From: Candidatus Poribacteria bacterium
Lineage (GTDB): Bacteria; Abyssobacteria; SURF-5
Direction: 5' to 3'
NCBI GenBank assembly: GCA_016215705.1
Contig: JACRIR010000197.1
Span: forward strand, 1 to 54,651
Length of the DNA: 54,651 bases
This document shows positions 25,130-34,095 of the stretch, piece after piece (positions within the stretch are counted from its first letter, which is position 1; every line of letters starts with the position of its first letter). A program made the position numbers and the translations under genes. The notes beneath the pieces were generated by a model, which was not told the DNA's origin, searched no databases, and saw only the letters and a list, made by a program, of their open reading frames with translations.

Positions 25130-26902
25130 TTGACAGTCTCGTATAAACGCACCAACTATTGCGGCGAACTCAGGGCCGAGCACGTCAACAAGACGGTCAC
25201 GCTCGCAGGCTGGGTACAGCGAAGACGCGACCACGGCAACCTGATCTTCATCGATCTGCGGGACCGCGCCGGCATCGTGCAAGTAGTGTTTAATCCTCAA
25301 GTCGACCCGGTGTCCCATGACCTCGCACAAAAGCTTCGGAATGAATATGTCATGGCATTGAGCGGAACGGTCCGGCTCCGGCCCAAGGACGCCGTGAACC
25401 CCAGATTGGCGACGGGCGAAGTGGAAGTCTACGCATGCAGCCTTGACATACTGAGTCAGGCGGCGACGCCACCGTTCGCGATCGAAGACGAGACCGATGC
25501 CAGTGAGGATATTCGCCTCAAATACCGTTATCTGGACTTGCGCCGCTCGTCCATCCAGAAGAATTTCTTCATCAGGCACAGGGCGACCATAGCCGTGAGA
25601 AACTACTTTGACAAGCTCGGCTTTCTCGAAATCGAGACGCCGTTCCTCACAAAGAGCACGCCCGAAGGAGCCCGCGATTTCCTCGTGCCCAGCCGCTTGA
25701 GCCGGGGTGAGTTCTATGCTCTGCCCCAATCGCCTCAACTTTTCAAGCAGATACTTATGGTTGCCGGCATGGACAAGTATTTCCAGATCGTGAAATGTTT
25801 TCGCGACGAAGACTTGCGCGCTGACCGCCAGCCCGAGTTCACACAGATCGACGTCGAGATGTCCTTTGTGACGCGCGAAGATATCATCTCGCTGGCCGAA
25901 GGTATGATGGTCGAGATATACCGCTCGACCCTGGGAATTGATCTTCCGACTCCTATACCGCGGCTTTCCTATGCCGAGGCGATGTCGCGCTTCGGAAAGG
26001 ATGCGCCCGACCTCCGGTTCGGGATGGAACTCAAAGACGTGTCAGACCTTGCCGCTCGAACCGAGTTCAAAGTGTTCAAGAGCGCGCTGGAATCCGGCGG
26101 CTGCGTGAAGGCCATAGCCGTCTCCGGGATGAAGGAATTCCCGCGAAGTCGCCAGGACGAGCTCGTCGATTACGTGAAAGTTTTCGCCGCCAAAGGGCTG
26201 GCATGGCTTCACCACACTCCCAGCGGACTGACATCGCCGATTGCGAAATTCATTGACGAAGGAATCCTCCGAGAAATTGCCACGCGCATCGGCTCAAACG
26301 CCGGAGACTACATCATGTTTGTCGCCGACAAACCAAAGGTCGCACACGACGCTCTCGGCAACCTTCGCTTGAAGCTTGCGCGCGAACTTGGACTGATTCC
26401 GGCGGATAAGCTGGCGTTCACCTGGGTGCTCGATTTCCCGCTCTTCCACTATAACGATGAGGAACAACGACTGGAATCGGAGCACCACCCGTTTACCTCT
26501 CCTCTGCCGGAAGACTTGCCATTGCTCGACAAAGACCCTCTCAAGGTACGGGCGCAGGCGTACGATCTGGTATTGAACGGCACGGAGATCGGTGGCGGAA
26601 GCATCCGTATCCATGACTCGGAGCTTCAGACGAAAATATTTGCATTGCTGAATATCGGCGAGACGGATGCGCGCCAGAAATTCGGGTTTCTGCTCGATGC
26701 GCTTTCTTATGGCGCCCCCCCGCACGGGGGTATAGCGATGGGATTTGACCGCATCATCATGCTCTTGTGCGGCGCGACTTCAATCCGTGATGTCATCGGT
26801 TTCCCGAAGACGCAAAAGGGCATATGTGCGATGACGGACGCGCCGTCGCCGGTCGACCTAAAACAACTTCGCGAACTTGGCATAAAAGTGGACCTCGGCT
26901 AA
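25130..26902 (+). CDS. aspS: Aspartyl-tRNA synthetase (possibly non-discriminating)
   Basis: A 590-residue bacterial-type class II synthetase: N-terminal OB-fold (LAGWVQRRRDHGNLIF), catalytic core with motif 2 (CFRDEDLRADRQPEFTQID), the GAD insertion domain around residues 290-420 and motif 3 (GGIAMGFDRIIML). Residue 35 in RRRDHG is His. In studied bacterial enzymes His at this position goes with non-discriminating AspRS that also makes Asp-tRNA-Asn, whereas Leu is found in discriminating enzymes. This would imply a GatCAB route elsewhere in the genome. Translation starts at a TTG (25130) after a purine-rich cggaga; the protein aligns fully from there. Confidence 0.95.
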   Translation: MTVSYKRTNYCGELRAEHVNKTVTLAGWVQRRRDHGNLIFIDLRDRAGIVQVVFNPQVDPVSHDLAQKLRNEYVMALSGTVRLRPKDAVNPRLATGEVEVYACSLDILSQAATPPFAIEDETDASEDIRLKYRYLDLRRSSIQKNFFIRHRATIAVRNYFDKLGFLEIETPFLTKSTPEGARDFLVPSRLSRGEFYALPQSPQLFKQILMVAGMDKYFQIVKCFRDEDLRADRQPEFTQIDVEMSFVTREDIISLAEGMMVEIYRSTLGIDLPTPIPRLSYAEAMSRFGKDAPDLRFGMELKDVSDLAARTEFKVFKSALESGGCVKAIAVSGMKEFPRSRQDELVDYVKVFAAKGLAWLHHTPSGLTSPIAKFIDEGILREIATRIGSNAGDYIMFVADKPKVAHDALGNLRLKLARELGLIPADKLAFTWVLDFPLFHYNDEEQRLESEHHPFTSPLPEDLPLLDKDPLKVRAQAYDLVLNGTEIGGGSIRIHDSELQTKIFALLNIGETDARQKFGFLLDALSYGAPPHGGIAMGFDRIIMLLCGATSIRDVIGFPKTQKGICAMTDAPSPVDLKQLRELGIKVDLG

Positions 26903-26931
26903 TGTCGCGTTTCCTAAGTCTTGCTGCAATG

Positions 26932-27037
26932 CTCCCCCTTTGAAAAAGGGGGACAAAGGTGGATTTGAGAAGTCGTAGAAGTCTTTACGACACAAGAAGC
27001 TAAATCCCCCCTTACCCCCCTTTGCAAAGGGGGGGAG
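26932..27037. repeat. Imperfect 106-bp inverted repeat with CCCCCTTT arms (family D)
   Basis: ctccccctttgaaaaaggggg (26932-26952) and the complementary ccccctttgcaaagggggg (about 27016-27035) are each internally palindromic. The flanking aaggtggattt and aaatccccccttac also pair across the element. This form (two self-complementary ends and a short core) is typical of small palindromic elements. It could also help end the aspS transcript. The surrounding gap, 26903-27423, otherwise holds a family C hairpin and a promoter, and no gene. Confidence 0.6.
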
Positions 27038-27150
27038 AACGTCGCCGAATCAATGCATCTTATTTAGGAAGCGCTCTACTGGTGTCGTGGCGCAGAAACG
27101 CCGGACCAGATTCCATTTCAGCGCTGGTGGACTTTTCGGAGAGCTGACGC

Positions 27151-27193
27151 AGAGAATCGGGGACGCGATGCGGCATCGTGTCCCCGATTCTCT
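27151..27193. repeat. GGGGACACGATG hairpin (family C)
   Basis: 20-base arms (27151-27170 and 27174-27193) pair with one mismatch around the loop cgg. Same family as 15241-15270, 17712-17754 and 21814-21848. Confidence 0.6.
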
Positions 27194-27324
27194 GAGACGG
27201 ATCAGTCAACCGCCGAATCCTTCCGGACCTGCGCGGTGGTTCCATTGATCGTCATTTCGAGTTCGGCGGAGAATCTTTTGGGACATGATGGGTTGCGTTG
27301 CGGACGGCGGTGACTTATGGTCTC

Positions 27325-27352
27325 TTGACAAATTGAGATTTATCATTACTAT
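27325..27352 (+). promoter_or_regulatory. Probable promoter of the PEP carboxykinase gene
   Basis: TTGACA (27325-27330), a 16-base spacer and TACTAT (27347-27352). This places the transcription start near 27360, some 65 bases before the ATG at 27424. Confidence 0.5.
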
Positions 27353-27423
27353 ATCCTACAAAACTATGGCAACTGTACTTGGATTCAAGGCAATATCGGG
27401 GGGTCGAGAGGACGGCAGGTAAC

Positions 27424-29016
27424 ATGACTTTTGACATCAACTTATTTTTGGAGAGCGCTCAACGAATCTTTCAGAAAGCCCAGGCCGAAGGCAGACTGGC
27501 ACACAATCCGGAAGCCGGCATTTTGAGACGGATGGTCGAACAAGAAAAGGGCATAACCGTTTCAGCCTACGGGAATCTCTGCATCGATTCCGAGCCGAAT
27601 TCCCGCGCGGCGCAATTCACCAAGAACAACATCGATGATCCATTTGGCGACGACGAAGTAAAACTCTTGCGGGAATGCGAGAAGTATCTTGGGCGAGAAG
27701 AGCTTGTCAGCATCGACCTACTGGTCGGCGACGGCTCTTTGGGCACCACGGCCCGCGCGATCGTCCCAAAGCGCTTAGCCCATCTGGCGTATGCCGGCGA
27801 GAACCAGTTCGGCCGGGCTCAGGGCCAGGTAGAGAATCCGACATATATCGTCATCTTCTTCACAGACGACGCTTTTGAGTCAAATCCGACAAAGCCATTG
27901 CCAAAGAAGGACATAACCATTCGATTGGCTTTCTTCGATGGCCGGATGGTGAAGATCATCCGCAACAGCAATTATTTCGGTGAACTGAAGAAGGGAATAT
28001 TTGCGGCCGAGGATTGGGCGGGCAAGAAGAAACGCGGCGGCATATTTCTCCATGCGGGCTGCCGAGCGGATTATCTCCAGCAGACACATGGCGACTATCA
28101 ATGGGTTCGATCTTTGCTGATTGCATTGTCCGCCAACGGCAAGACGACCACGACAAGCCGCGTGCTGGCGTGGAAAGATCATGAGGAGTCCTGGCTGATA
28201 CAGGATGACGGCGGCACTTTGTTGCCTGACGGCTCGTTTCACGGTTTTGAAGCCGGCGGCATCTTTGTCAAGACCGACGGACTGAACCCTCGTGATCAGC
28301 GTGAAACTTACTATGGAGCGCTGAAGCCGGCTACATTCTTTGAGAACGTGTGGCTCGACGAGAAGGGTGTTTTTGACTTTTACAATTCCGAAAAAACCTC
28401 GAATGGAAGGGCCATAATCGTCCGCCGCGACTTCATGCACGCCGGCACACAGATCAGTGTCAACAACGTCGAAAACCTCGTTCTGATAACTCGCGGGCCG
28501 ACCATCCCGGCAATTTGCCGGCTGAGCCCGGAACAAGCGGCAGCCTTCATGGTCCTTGGGCAGGCGATGCAATCCTCAGCGGGAGACCCAACCCAGGCCG
28601 GTAAGATAATCAGCGAGTTCTTCTATGACCCATTCGTTGCCGGCGACAAAGCCGAACACGCAAACATTTTCTATGAAATCATCAAGAATCTCAAGAATTT
28701 GCGATGCTTCCTGATCAACACCGGCGGCGTCGGCGAAGGCATGCGCTATCATGACATCACCCTGAACGACACGATGGGGATTCTCGACTCGCTTTGCAGA
28801 GGTGGCCTGGAAGATTGGGAAATGAACCCGAACATAGGCTTTGAAATACCGAAGGCAATCCGGATGGTTGACCCTATTCTCGTTCATCCGGAAAGACTTT
28901 TCTCGGCTGCCGATTTCGCCACGCGGAAAGAAGAACTTAAGAAGGCCAGGATTCAGGCGATAGAAGAGGTCGGAACCGGCCTCAATCCTACAGTCCGCAA
29001 AGTCTTTGTGCCTTAA
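27424..29016 (+). CDS. Divergent ATP-type phosphoenolpyruvate carboxykinase
   Basis: A 530-residue protein, the usual length for ATP-dependent PEPCK, which interconverts oxaloacetate and PEP. Family landmarks appear in order: YFGELKKGIF (184-193, the metal-binding Lys region), FLHAGCRAD (209-217, with the His), a P-loop SANGKTTTT (236-244) and the metal-binding DD pair (261-262), then FEAGGIFVKT and NGRAII near the substrate Arg. The P-loop is altered from the usual SGTGKTTLS and the acidic motif reads IQDDGG rather than IGDDEHGW. These changes suggest a separate subfamily whose nucleotide or substrate preference may differ. The ATG at 27424 follows a promoter at 27325; an upstream TTG (27379) is possible but weaker. 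Confidence 0.8.
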   Translation: MTFDINLFLESAQRIFQKAQAEGRLAHNPEAGILRRMVEQEKGITVSAYGNLCIDSEPNSRAAQFTKNNIDDPFGDDEVKLLRECEKYLGREELVSIDLLVGDGSLGTTARAIVPKRLAHLAYAGENQFGRAQGQVENPTYIVIFFTDDAFESNPTKPLPKKDITIRLAFFDGRMVKIIRNSNYFGELKKGIFAAEDWAGKKKRGGIFLHAGCRADYLQQTHGDYQWVRSLLIALSANGKTTTTSRVLAWKDHEESWLIQDDGGTLLPDGSFHGFEAGGIFVKTDGLNPRDQRETYYGALKPATFFENVWLDEKGVFDFYNSEKTSNGRAIIVRRDFMHAGTQISVNNVENLVLITRGPTIPAICRLSPEQAAAFMVLGQAMQSSAGDPTQAGKIISEFFYDPFVAGDKAEHANIFYEIIKNLKNLRCFLINTGGVGEGMRYHDITLNDTMGILDSLCRGGLEDWEMNPNIGFEIPKAIRMVDPILVHPERLFSAADFATRKEELKKARIQAIEEVGTGLNPTVRKVFVP

Positions 29017-29047
29017 GAATAGATTACGGACCAACTCTCTTCGTTCT

Positions 29048-29911
29048 ATGGAGAAAAGACCAATCAATTTCGAGTTTGGGCTGCAGTCCGACCTCTTCTG
29101 GGACCAGTTGGGGGACGCCGAAGTTCAAGCTGCGGCCAAGCGCGGCTTTTCTTTCTTCGAGATATGGGGTCACATCCCGTGGTTCGACATATATTCTCCG
29201 ACAATGGCGTCCGAAGTCAGGCTTCTCGTCGAAACCCACGGAATGCGCGTCCGGTCTTTTCATGCGCCATGCGAGGCTGATTGGGACATCTCTTCGGAAG
29301 ACGAAAAGATCAGGCAAGAGAGCGTTCGCGAGACCATTCTGTCCATAGAGAATTGCCGCCGCATGCGAGGCGAACTGGTTGTTGTGCACGCGGGCCGGAA
29401 TCTGAGGGCTGAAGGAGAGTCTTCCGACAACGAGCATACCCGTCGTCTCAAGAAGAGCATCATCAGCTTTCAAGTGATCCAGCAAGCAGCCCGTGAGAAT
29501 GGTGTTTTGATAGCCGTGGAGAACCTGACGGCGAACGAAGTTGCTTGCCCGCAGGATCGTTTCTTGGAACTGCTCGACTCGCTTGACCCAACGGTCGTCG
29601 GGGTATGTTTCGACTCAAGTCATGCCAATATCACGCCTGGCACATTCGAGATGTTCCAGCACTTCCGCCATAAAATAATCACAACCCATCTCTCAGACAA
29701 TCACGGCGTTTACGACGAACACAGGCCACCGTTTACCGCTTCGATCGATTGGAGTAAGGTCCTTCGCCTCTTACTCGCAAACGGTTTCCGCGGCCCCTGG
29801 CTCATGGAAGTCACCAACGGGGGGAATGACCCGCTCGAAGTTCTCGCCCAAATGGAGCTCTCGGCAAAAACCATGAAAGACCTGCTCCAAAGGCTCGCAA
29901 ACGACGATTGA
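29048..29911 (+). CDS. Sugar phosphate isomerase/epimerase-like TIM barrel
   Basis: A 287-residue protein of the xylose-isomerase-like/AP endonuclease 2 fold. The landmarks are VVVHAGRN, AVENLTANE, GVCFDSSHANI, TTHLSDNHG with metal-ligand Glu, Asp and His positions, and a final PWLMEVTN strand. Family members isomerise or epimerise keto sugars or inositols, or act as endonuclease IV relatives; which applies cannot be said. It begins 31 bp after the PEPCK gene, probably in the same transcript. The ATG at 29048 lacks a clear ribosome-binding site; a TTG inside the PEPCK end (29006) is an alternative. Only 18 bp separate it from the convergent cydB, with no terminator visible. Confidence 0.8.
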   Translation: MEKRPINFEFGLQSDLFWDQLGDAEVQAAAKRGFSFFEIWGHIPWFDIYSPTMASEVRLLVETHGMRVRSFHAPCEADWDISSEDEKIRQESVRETILSIENCRRMRGELVVVHAGRNLRAEGESSDNEHTRRLKKSIISFQVIQQAARENGVLIAVENLTANEVACPQDRFLELLDSLDPTVVGVCFDSSHANITPGTFEMFQHFRHKIITTHLSDNHGVYDEHRPPFTASIDWSKVLRLLLANGFRGPWLMEVTNGGNDPLEVLAQMELSAKTMKDLLQRLANDD

Positions 29912-29929
29912 GATTCCCGGCAGTTGCCG

Positions 29930-30955
29930 TCAATACAAGTCTCCGAAAGCTGTTCCTTTGCCGGTCGCCTTCCCCTTAAACAGATTATACACCCACCCCT
30001 GGTAAAGAATAACGACGGGTATAAATGTCAGCGCCACGCCGAGCATGATCTTAAGCGTCAGAGGACTCGAAGCTGAATTGTGAATCGTCATGCTGTAGGC
30101 ACTGTCGAGACTCGAGGGAAGCAACACCGGGAAGAGCCCGACAACGCCAAACAATGTGGCTGATACTATGACCAAGCTCGATGCGAACCAGGCTCTCCAC
30201 CACGCGGCTTTGGCGATGAACACGCGAGTCGTCAGAAGACTCGCCACTGCGACGGCAGGAATTACAAACAGAACCGGGTTTTTCAGGTAGTTGTCATACA
30301 GGCCTGTCCTGAACCATGTCACGACGAGAAAGACGACGGCCCCAACCAGCAGCACCGGCCAGATCGTCCTTGCTGCCGAGCCTGCTCGCTTCTGAAGATC
30401 ACCATCTGATTTCACAGCCAGCCATATGGCCCCATGCTCCAGAAATAGAGCGAGAAAGAAAACTCCTCCCAAGAGCCCGTACGCATTCAGCAAAGTAAGA
30501 AGTGTGCCCCGATAAATCCCCTCTGCATCGATCGGGATTCCCTGAAAAATATTGGCAAACGCCACTCCGAACAAAATCGCTGGAAGCACGCTGCCAAACA
30601 CCATACAAACGTCCCACACCTTCTTCCATGCGACGCTGTCCGCGTTGTTTCTGAACTCCAACGCCACGCCCCTCACGATGAGCGCGAACAGAATCAGCAT
30701 CAGCGCCGAATACAGCGCGCTGAACATAACGGCATACGTGCCGGGAAAAGCCGCGAATGTTACACCGCCCGCCGTTAGGAGCCATACCTCGTTTCCGTCC
30801 CAGAACGGGCCTATCGCGCCATACACCACTTGTTTGTCGGACTCGTTCTTAGCGAGCGCCGGCATCAAGGTCCCGAGCCCCAAGTCAAAGCCGTCGAGCA
30901 TGAAGTAGACGGCCCACAGGATTCCCCAAAGAACGAACCAAATGGTTTCCAGCAT
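29930..30955 (-). CDS. cydB: Cytochrome bd oxidase subunit II
   Basis: A 341-residue inner-membrane protein with eight to nine transmembrane segments. The N-terminus has the family hallmark WFVLWGILWAVYFMLDGFDLG, then GPFWDGNEVWLL. With CydA it forms the quinol-oxidising, oxygen-reducing bd oxidase, which has very high oxygen affinity and serves scavenging in anaerobes and microaerophiles. It starts 2 bp after the cydA stop, with a gaggag site inside the cydA end. Last gene of the oxygen-defence operon. Confidence 0.95.
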   Translation of the reverse strand: MLETIWFVLWGILWAVYFMLDGFDLGLGTLMPALAKNESDKQVVYGAIGPFWDGNEVWLLTAGGVTFAAFPGTYAVMFSALYSALMLILFALIVRGVALEFRNNADSVAWKKVWDVCMVFGSVLPAILFGVAFANIFQGIPIDAEGIYRGTLLTLLNAYGLLGGVFFLALFLEHGAIWLAVKSDGDLQKRAGSAARTIWPVLLVGAVVFLVVTWFRTGLYDNYLKNPVLFVIPAVAVASLLTTRVFIAKAAWWRAWFASSLVIVSATLFGVVGLFPVLLPSSLDSAYSMTIHNSASSPLTLKIMLGVALTFIPVVILYQGWVYNLFKGKATGKGTAFGDLY

Positions 30956-30957
30956 GC

Positions 30958-32289
30958 TTACTCCTCCCTCTTATGCGTGTCAGCAGTCGCATCCACAGGC
31001 CCCTTGCGGGCATGCGTGAACAGCAGATAGATGTTAGCGACCCCTAATAGCGTGTATAGAACCGTCAGGGCAATGAGTGAGACCATGACCTGCGATGAGG
31101 CAATGGGCGAAACCGCATCACCCGTCCGCATCAACCCATACACTATCCACGGCTGCCTCCCCACCTCAGCCACAACCCAGCCCGCCTGGCCGGCAATGAA
31201 TGGGAGGGGAATCGAGTAGAGCGCTATTCTCAAGAAAACCGGGCTCGAGTCGAGTTTACTGCGTTTGAGCCATCCGACAACCGTCAGCAACACGAAAAGG
31301 AACCCAAGCCCAACCATCAGACGGAATGAAATAAACGTTAAGGCCACCGGGGGCCTCTCATCTTTCGGAAAGTCCTTGAGACCCTTCACGATGGCGTCCG
31401 GTGAGTGGAACGCGATTATACTAAGAGCGCCGGGTATACGAGCGAATTCGAGGGAATTCCGTTCGTTTTTTTCGTCCGGCACGGCCAGGAGATGAATGGG
31501 CGCCGCCGCACTCGTCTCCCAGTGGGCCTCCATTGCGGCCAGTTTGGTTGGCTGTTTTTCGGCGACCTCGGTCCCATGCACATGGCCTTGTATCACTTCG
31601 ACAATGGAGAAGATGAGCGCAAACACCACCGCAATCCTGAAGGACTTGACAAACAATTCCGTGTTCTGCTTTCGAAGTATGTGAAATGCGCTGATTCCCA
31701 TCACAAGAAAGCCGGATATGATATAACAAGCGCTCGCCGTGTGAACAACCTCGAGAACTGCGAATTTCTGCGTCACAACCGCGAAGAAATCAGTGAGCTC
31801 GGCGCGCCCGTTGCGAATCACATATCCCACCGGATTCTGCATCCAGGCATTTGCGATGAGTATCCACGTTGCCGACACGTTCGAGGCTATAGCTACAATC
31901 CAAATAGTGGCAGCGTGTGCCTTGCGTGACAGTCGGTTCCAGCCGAATGCCCAAACGGCCACGAAAGTCGATTCGAGAAAGAATGCGACCGAGGCCTCGA
32001 TGGCAAGGAGCGAGCCGAACACGTCGCCAACGTATTTGGAATACCTCGACCAGTTTGTGCCGAACTGAAACTCGAGCGTTATTCCGGTAACGATTCCGAT
32101 GGCGAAATTTATCAGGAAAAGCTTGCCCCAGAACCTGGCCATTCTCTTATAATCCTCGTCACCGGTGGTGACATACTTTGTCTCCATTATGGCGATGAGG
32201 ATCGAGAGGCCGAGGGTCAGAGGAACAAACAAGAAGTGGAAAAGCGTCGCCGCGGCAAATTGCAGCCGCGACAAGAGCAAAACGTTCAT
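30958..32289 (-). CDS. cydA: Cytochrome bd oxidase subunit I
   Basis: A 443-residue protein with about nine transmembrane helices. The N-terminal LSRLQFAAATLFHFLFVPLTLG includes H18, corresponding to the axial haem b595 ligand. GRQPWIVYGLMRT is the conserved region near helix 8. The quinol-binding Q-loop is of the short type, judging from the total length. A strong ribosome-binding site (aaaggagaa) precedes the ATG. A 76-bp gap separates it from the rubrerythrin gene upstream, so it may have its own promoter, but orientation and function fit one operon. Confidence 0.95.
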   Translation of the reverse strand: MNVLLLSRLQFAAATLFHFLFVPLTLGLSILIAIMETKYVTTGDEDYKRMARFWGKLFLINFAIGIVTGITLEFQFGTNWSRYSKYVGDVFGSLLAIEASVAFFLESTFVAVWAFGWNRLSRKAHAATIWIVAIASNVSATWILIANAWMQNPVGYVIRNGRAELTDFFAVVTQKFAVLEVVHTASACYIISGFLVMGISAFHILRKQNTELFVKSFRIAVVFALIFSIVEVIQGHVHGTEVAEKQPTKLAAMEAHWETSAAAPIHLLAVPDEKNERNSLEFARIPGALSIIAFHSPDAIVKGLKDFPKDERPPVALTFISFRLMVGLGFLFVLLTVVGWLKRSKLDSSPVFLRIALYSIPLPFIAGQAGWVVAEVGRQPWIVYGLMRTGDAVSPIASSQVMVSLIALTVLYTLLGVANIYLLFTHARKGPVDATADTHKREE

Positions 32290-32365
32290 AGGGTTCTCCT
32301 TTTAGAAAAGTAGTCGTTCAGGACAGTATCTGACTTCTGAAATCGAGTCACGCGCAGTCTTCTGT

Positions 32366-32980
32366 TTACGTGATGCGGCGGAACGTCTGTTTCTTGCTCT
32401 TGCACACGGGACATTCTTCCGGAAGCTCCCGGTTAAACACATATCCGCATACTCCGCAAACATAGTAGTCAGGTTCCTGTTCCGCCACCATGGCATTCAG
32501 CGCCTCTTTGTAAAGGACCGAATGCCTCTCTTCCACGTCTTTCGCCCGGATGAAACTCCATGCGACATCCTCGCGTCCGAGCGCCATCGCCTGCTTTATG
32601 AGGGGCGGATAAATCTGTGTGTTCGCCTTGATCTCGTTCTCGAAAGCAACCTTGAGGTTCTCCTCGGTGTCGCCGACAACGCCTTCAAGATACCTGAGGT
32701 ACTCGGCTGCGTGGATTTTCTCGGCTTCGGCGACGGCCCGGAAGAGCTTCGCAATCTGATCGAAACCATCTTTTTCCGCCTTCCGGGCAAAAGCCGAGTT
32801 TCTCATATATGCCTTCGATTCTCCCGCGAGCCCCTGTTTCAGGCTCTTTTCCAGATCTTCCGGCACTTTCTCATAGAGAATGAACTGATACATGAAGGCC
32901 CCGCACGAAGGACACGTCCCCGGCGGTCTTTCGTCTTCATGCATATAACCGCATACCGTACAAACCCATTTCTTCTCCAT
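32366..32980 (-). CDS. Rubrerythrin with rubredoxin-like domains at both ends
   Basis: A 204-residue peroxide-reducing protein. An N-terminal rubredoxin-like knuckle pair (CTVCGYMHEDERPPGTCPSC, residues 8-27) is followed by a ferritin-like four-helix diiron domain (ESKAYMRN, EAEKIHAAEYL, ENEIKANTQI, KDVEERHSVLYKEAL) and a C-terminal CGVCGYVFNRELPEECPVC rubredoxin. Classic rubrerythrin carries only the C-terminal one; a reversed form carries only the N-terminal one. Having both gives two candidate electron entry sites. It reduces hydrogen peroxide to water with electrons from NADH-rubredoxin oxidoreductase or similar donors. Located between ferritin and cydA in the operon, 11 bp after ferritin. 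Confidence 0.92.
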   Translation of the reverse strand: MEKKWVCTVCGYMHEDERPPGTCPSCGAFMYQFILYEKVPEDLEKSLKQGLAGESKAYMRNSAFARKAEKDGFDQIAKLFRAVAEAEKIHAAEYLRYLEGVVGDTEENLKVAFENEIKANTQIYPPLIKQAMALGREDVAWSFIRAKDVEERHSVLYKEALNAMVAEQEPDYYVCGVCGYVFNRELPEECPVCKSKKQTFRRIT

Positions 32981-32991
32981 GCGGCCCCCGG

Positions 32992-33507
32992 TTACGCCTG
33001 CGTCGTCTGAGCGGGCGGCGTAAATACGCGTTGAGCCAGTTCCCGATCGAGCATGAACAAGCCGCCACCATCGCCCACTAGCTTCAGTTTCTGAACCACG
33101 TCGTTGGCAGAATCTTCCTCCTCGACTTGCTCATTTACGAACCACTGAAGAAAAGTGTTTGCGGCATGGTCGTGTTCTTCCAGCGCCAGGTTGACGAGGT
33201 TGTTAATTCGCCCGCTTACCATCCGCTCATGCTCATATGCGTGCTCAAATACCGCCAGCGGCGACTTCCACTCGGAAGGGGGGCCTTCGACCGCACGAAG
33301 CGCGGTTCTCCCGCCCCGACTATTAATGTAGTCGTAGAATTTAATTGCATGCACAAGCTCTTCTTGCGCTTGCACGCGCATCCAATTCGCGAAACCTCTC
33401 AAGTTGATGGAATGGAAATACGCAGACATTGACAAATAGAGATAAGAAGAGTAGAACTCCGCATTGCATTGGGCATTCAGCGCACCTTGCACCTTCTCGC
33501 TCAGCAT
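32992..33507 (-). CDS. ftnA: Non-haem ferritin (FtnA type)
   Basis: A 171-residue ferritin subunit: [28 protein letters not shown] holds the ferroxidase Glu, and [18 protein letters not shown] holds the ExxH pair. It forms a 24-mer that oxidises and stores iron, which limits Fenton chemistry. I start at the ATG at 33507, preceded by an exceptionally strong aggaggagg; the frame continues upstream to 33582 but would overlap the rubrerythrin gene in an unrelated arginine-rich stretch. Probably de-repressed together with its neighbours by the Fur-type regulator. Confidence 0.93.
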   Translation of the reverse strand: MLSEKVQGALNAQCNAEFYSSYLYLSMSAYFHSINLRGFANWMRVQAQEELVHAIKFYDYINSRGGRTALRAVEGPPSEWKSPLAVFEHAYEHERMVSGRINNLVNLALEEHDHAANTFLQWFVNEQVEEEDSANDVVQKLKLVGDGGGLFMLDRELAQRVFTPPAQTTQA

Positions 33508-33520
33508 ATCAATCCTCCTC

Positions 33521-34093
33521 CTAGTAATTCTCCGCCAACAGCTCGAAGTGCGCCTGGGGGTGCGCGCACGCCGGGCACTCATTAGGCGCCGCTACTCCCT
33601 CGAGCAGATATCCGCAGTTGCGGCAACGCCAAACAACGGGACTGCTCTTTGTGAAAACCGTGCCGTCCTCGACGTTCGCCATGAGGGCGCGGTAGCGTTT
33701 GTCATGCTGTTTCTCGGCGATGGCGATGGACTCGAATATTCGCGCGATATCGGCAAAACCCTCCTGCTTCGCGACCTTGGCAAACGACGGGTACATCTCT
33801 TTCCACTCATAGCTTTCGCCCGCAGCGGCAGCCTTGAGGTTTACAGCCGTCGAGCCTATGACCCCGGCCGGAAAAGCGGCCTGAATCTCGACGTCGCTAC
33901 CTTCGAGCAACTTGAACAACCGCTTCGCATGTTCCTTCTCCTGATTCGCGGTCTCGTCAAAAATTCCCGATATCTGCTCGAGACCTTCCTTCTTCGCCTG
34001 GCTCGCGAAGTAAGTGTAACGGTTGCGGGCCTGTGATTCCCCCGCGAACGCTGTAAGAATATTCTTTTCAGTGACAGATTCTCTAAGACTCAT
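33521..34093 (-). CDS. rbr: Rubrerythrin (classic layout)
   Basis: A 190-residue protein with a ferritin-like diiron domain first ([39 protein letters not shown]), then a C-terminal rubredoxin ([10 protein letters not shown] ... CPACAHP). It is a peroxide reductase in anaerobes. Two in-frame ATGs lie close together; I prefer 34093 because aaggag is seven bases upstream, whereas the ATG at 34099 overlaps the regulator stop (ATGA) and leaves almost no spacer. Second gene of the operon; it differs from the dual-rubredoxin protein downstream in lacking the N-terminal knuckles. Confidence 0.93.
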   Translation of the reverse strand: MSLRESVTEKNILTAFAGESQARNRYTYFASQAKKEGLEQISGIFDETANQEKEHAKRLFKLLEGSDVEIQAAFPAGVIGSTAVNLKAAAAGESYEWKEMYPSFAKVAKQEGFADIARIFESIAIAEKQHDKRYRALMANVEDGTVFTKSSPVVWRCRNCGYLLEGVAAPNECPACAHPQAHFELLAENY

Positions 34094-34095
34094 CT

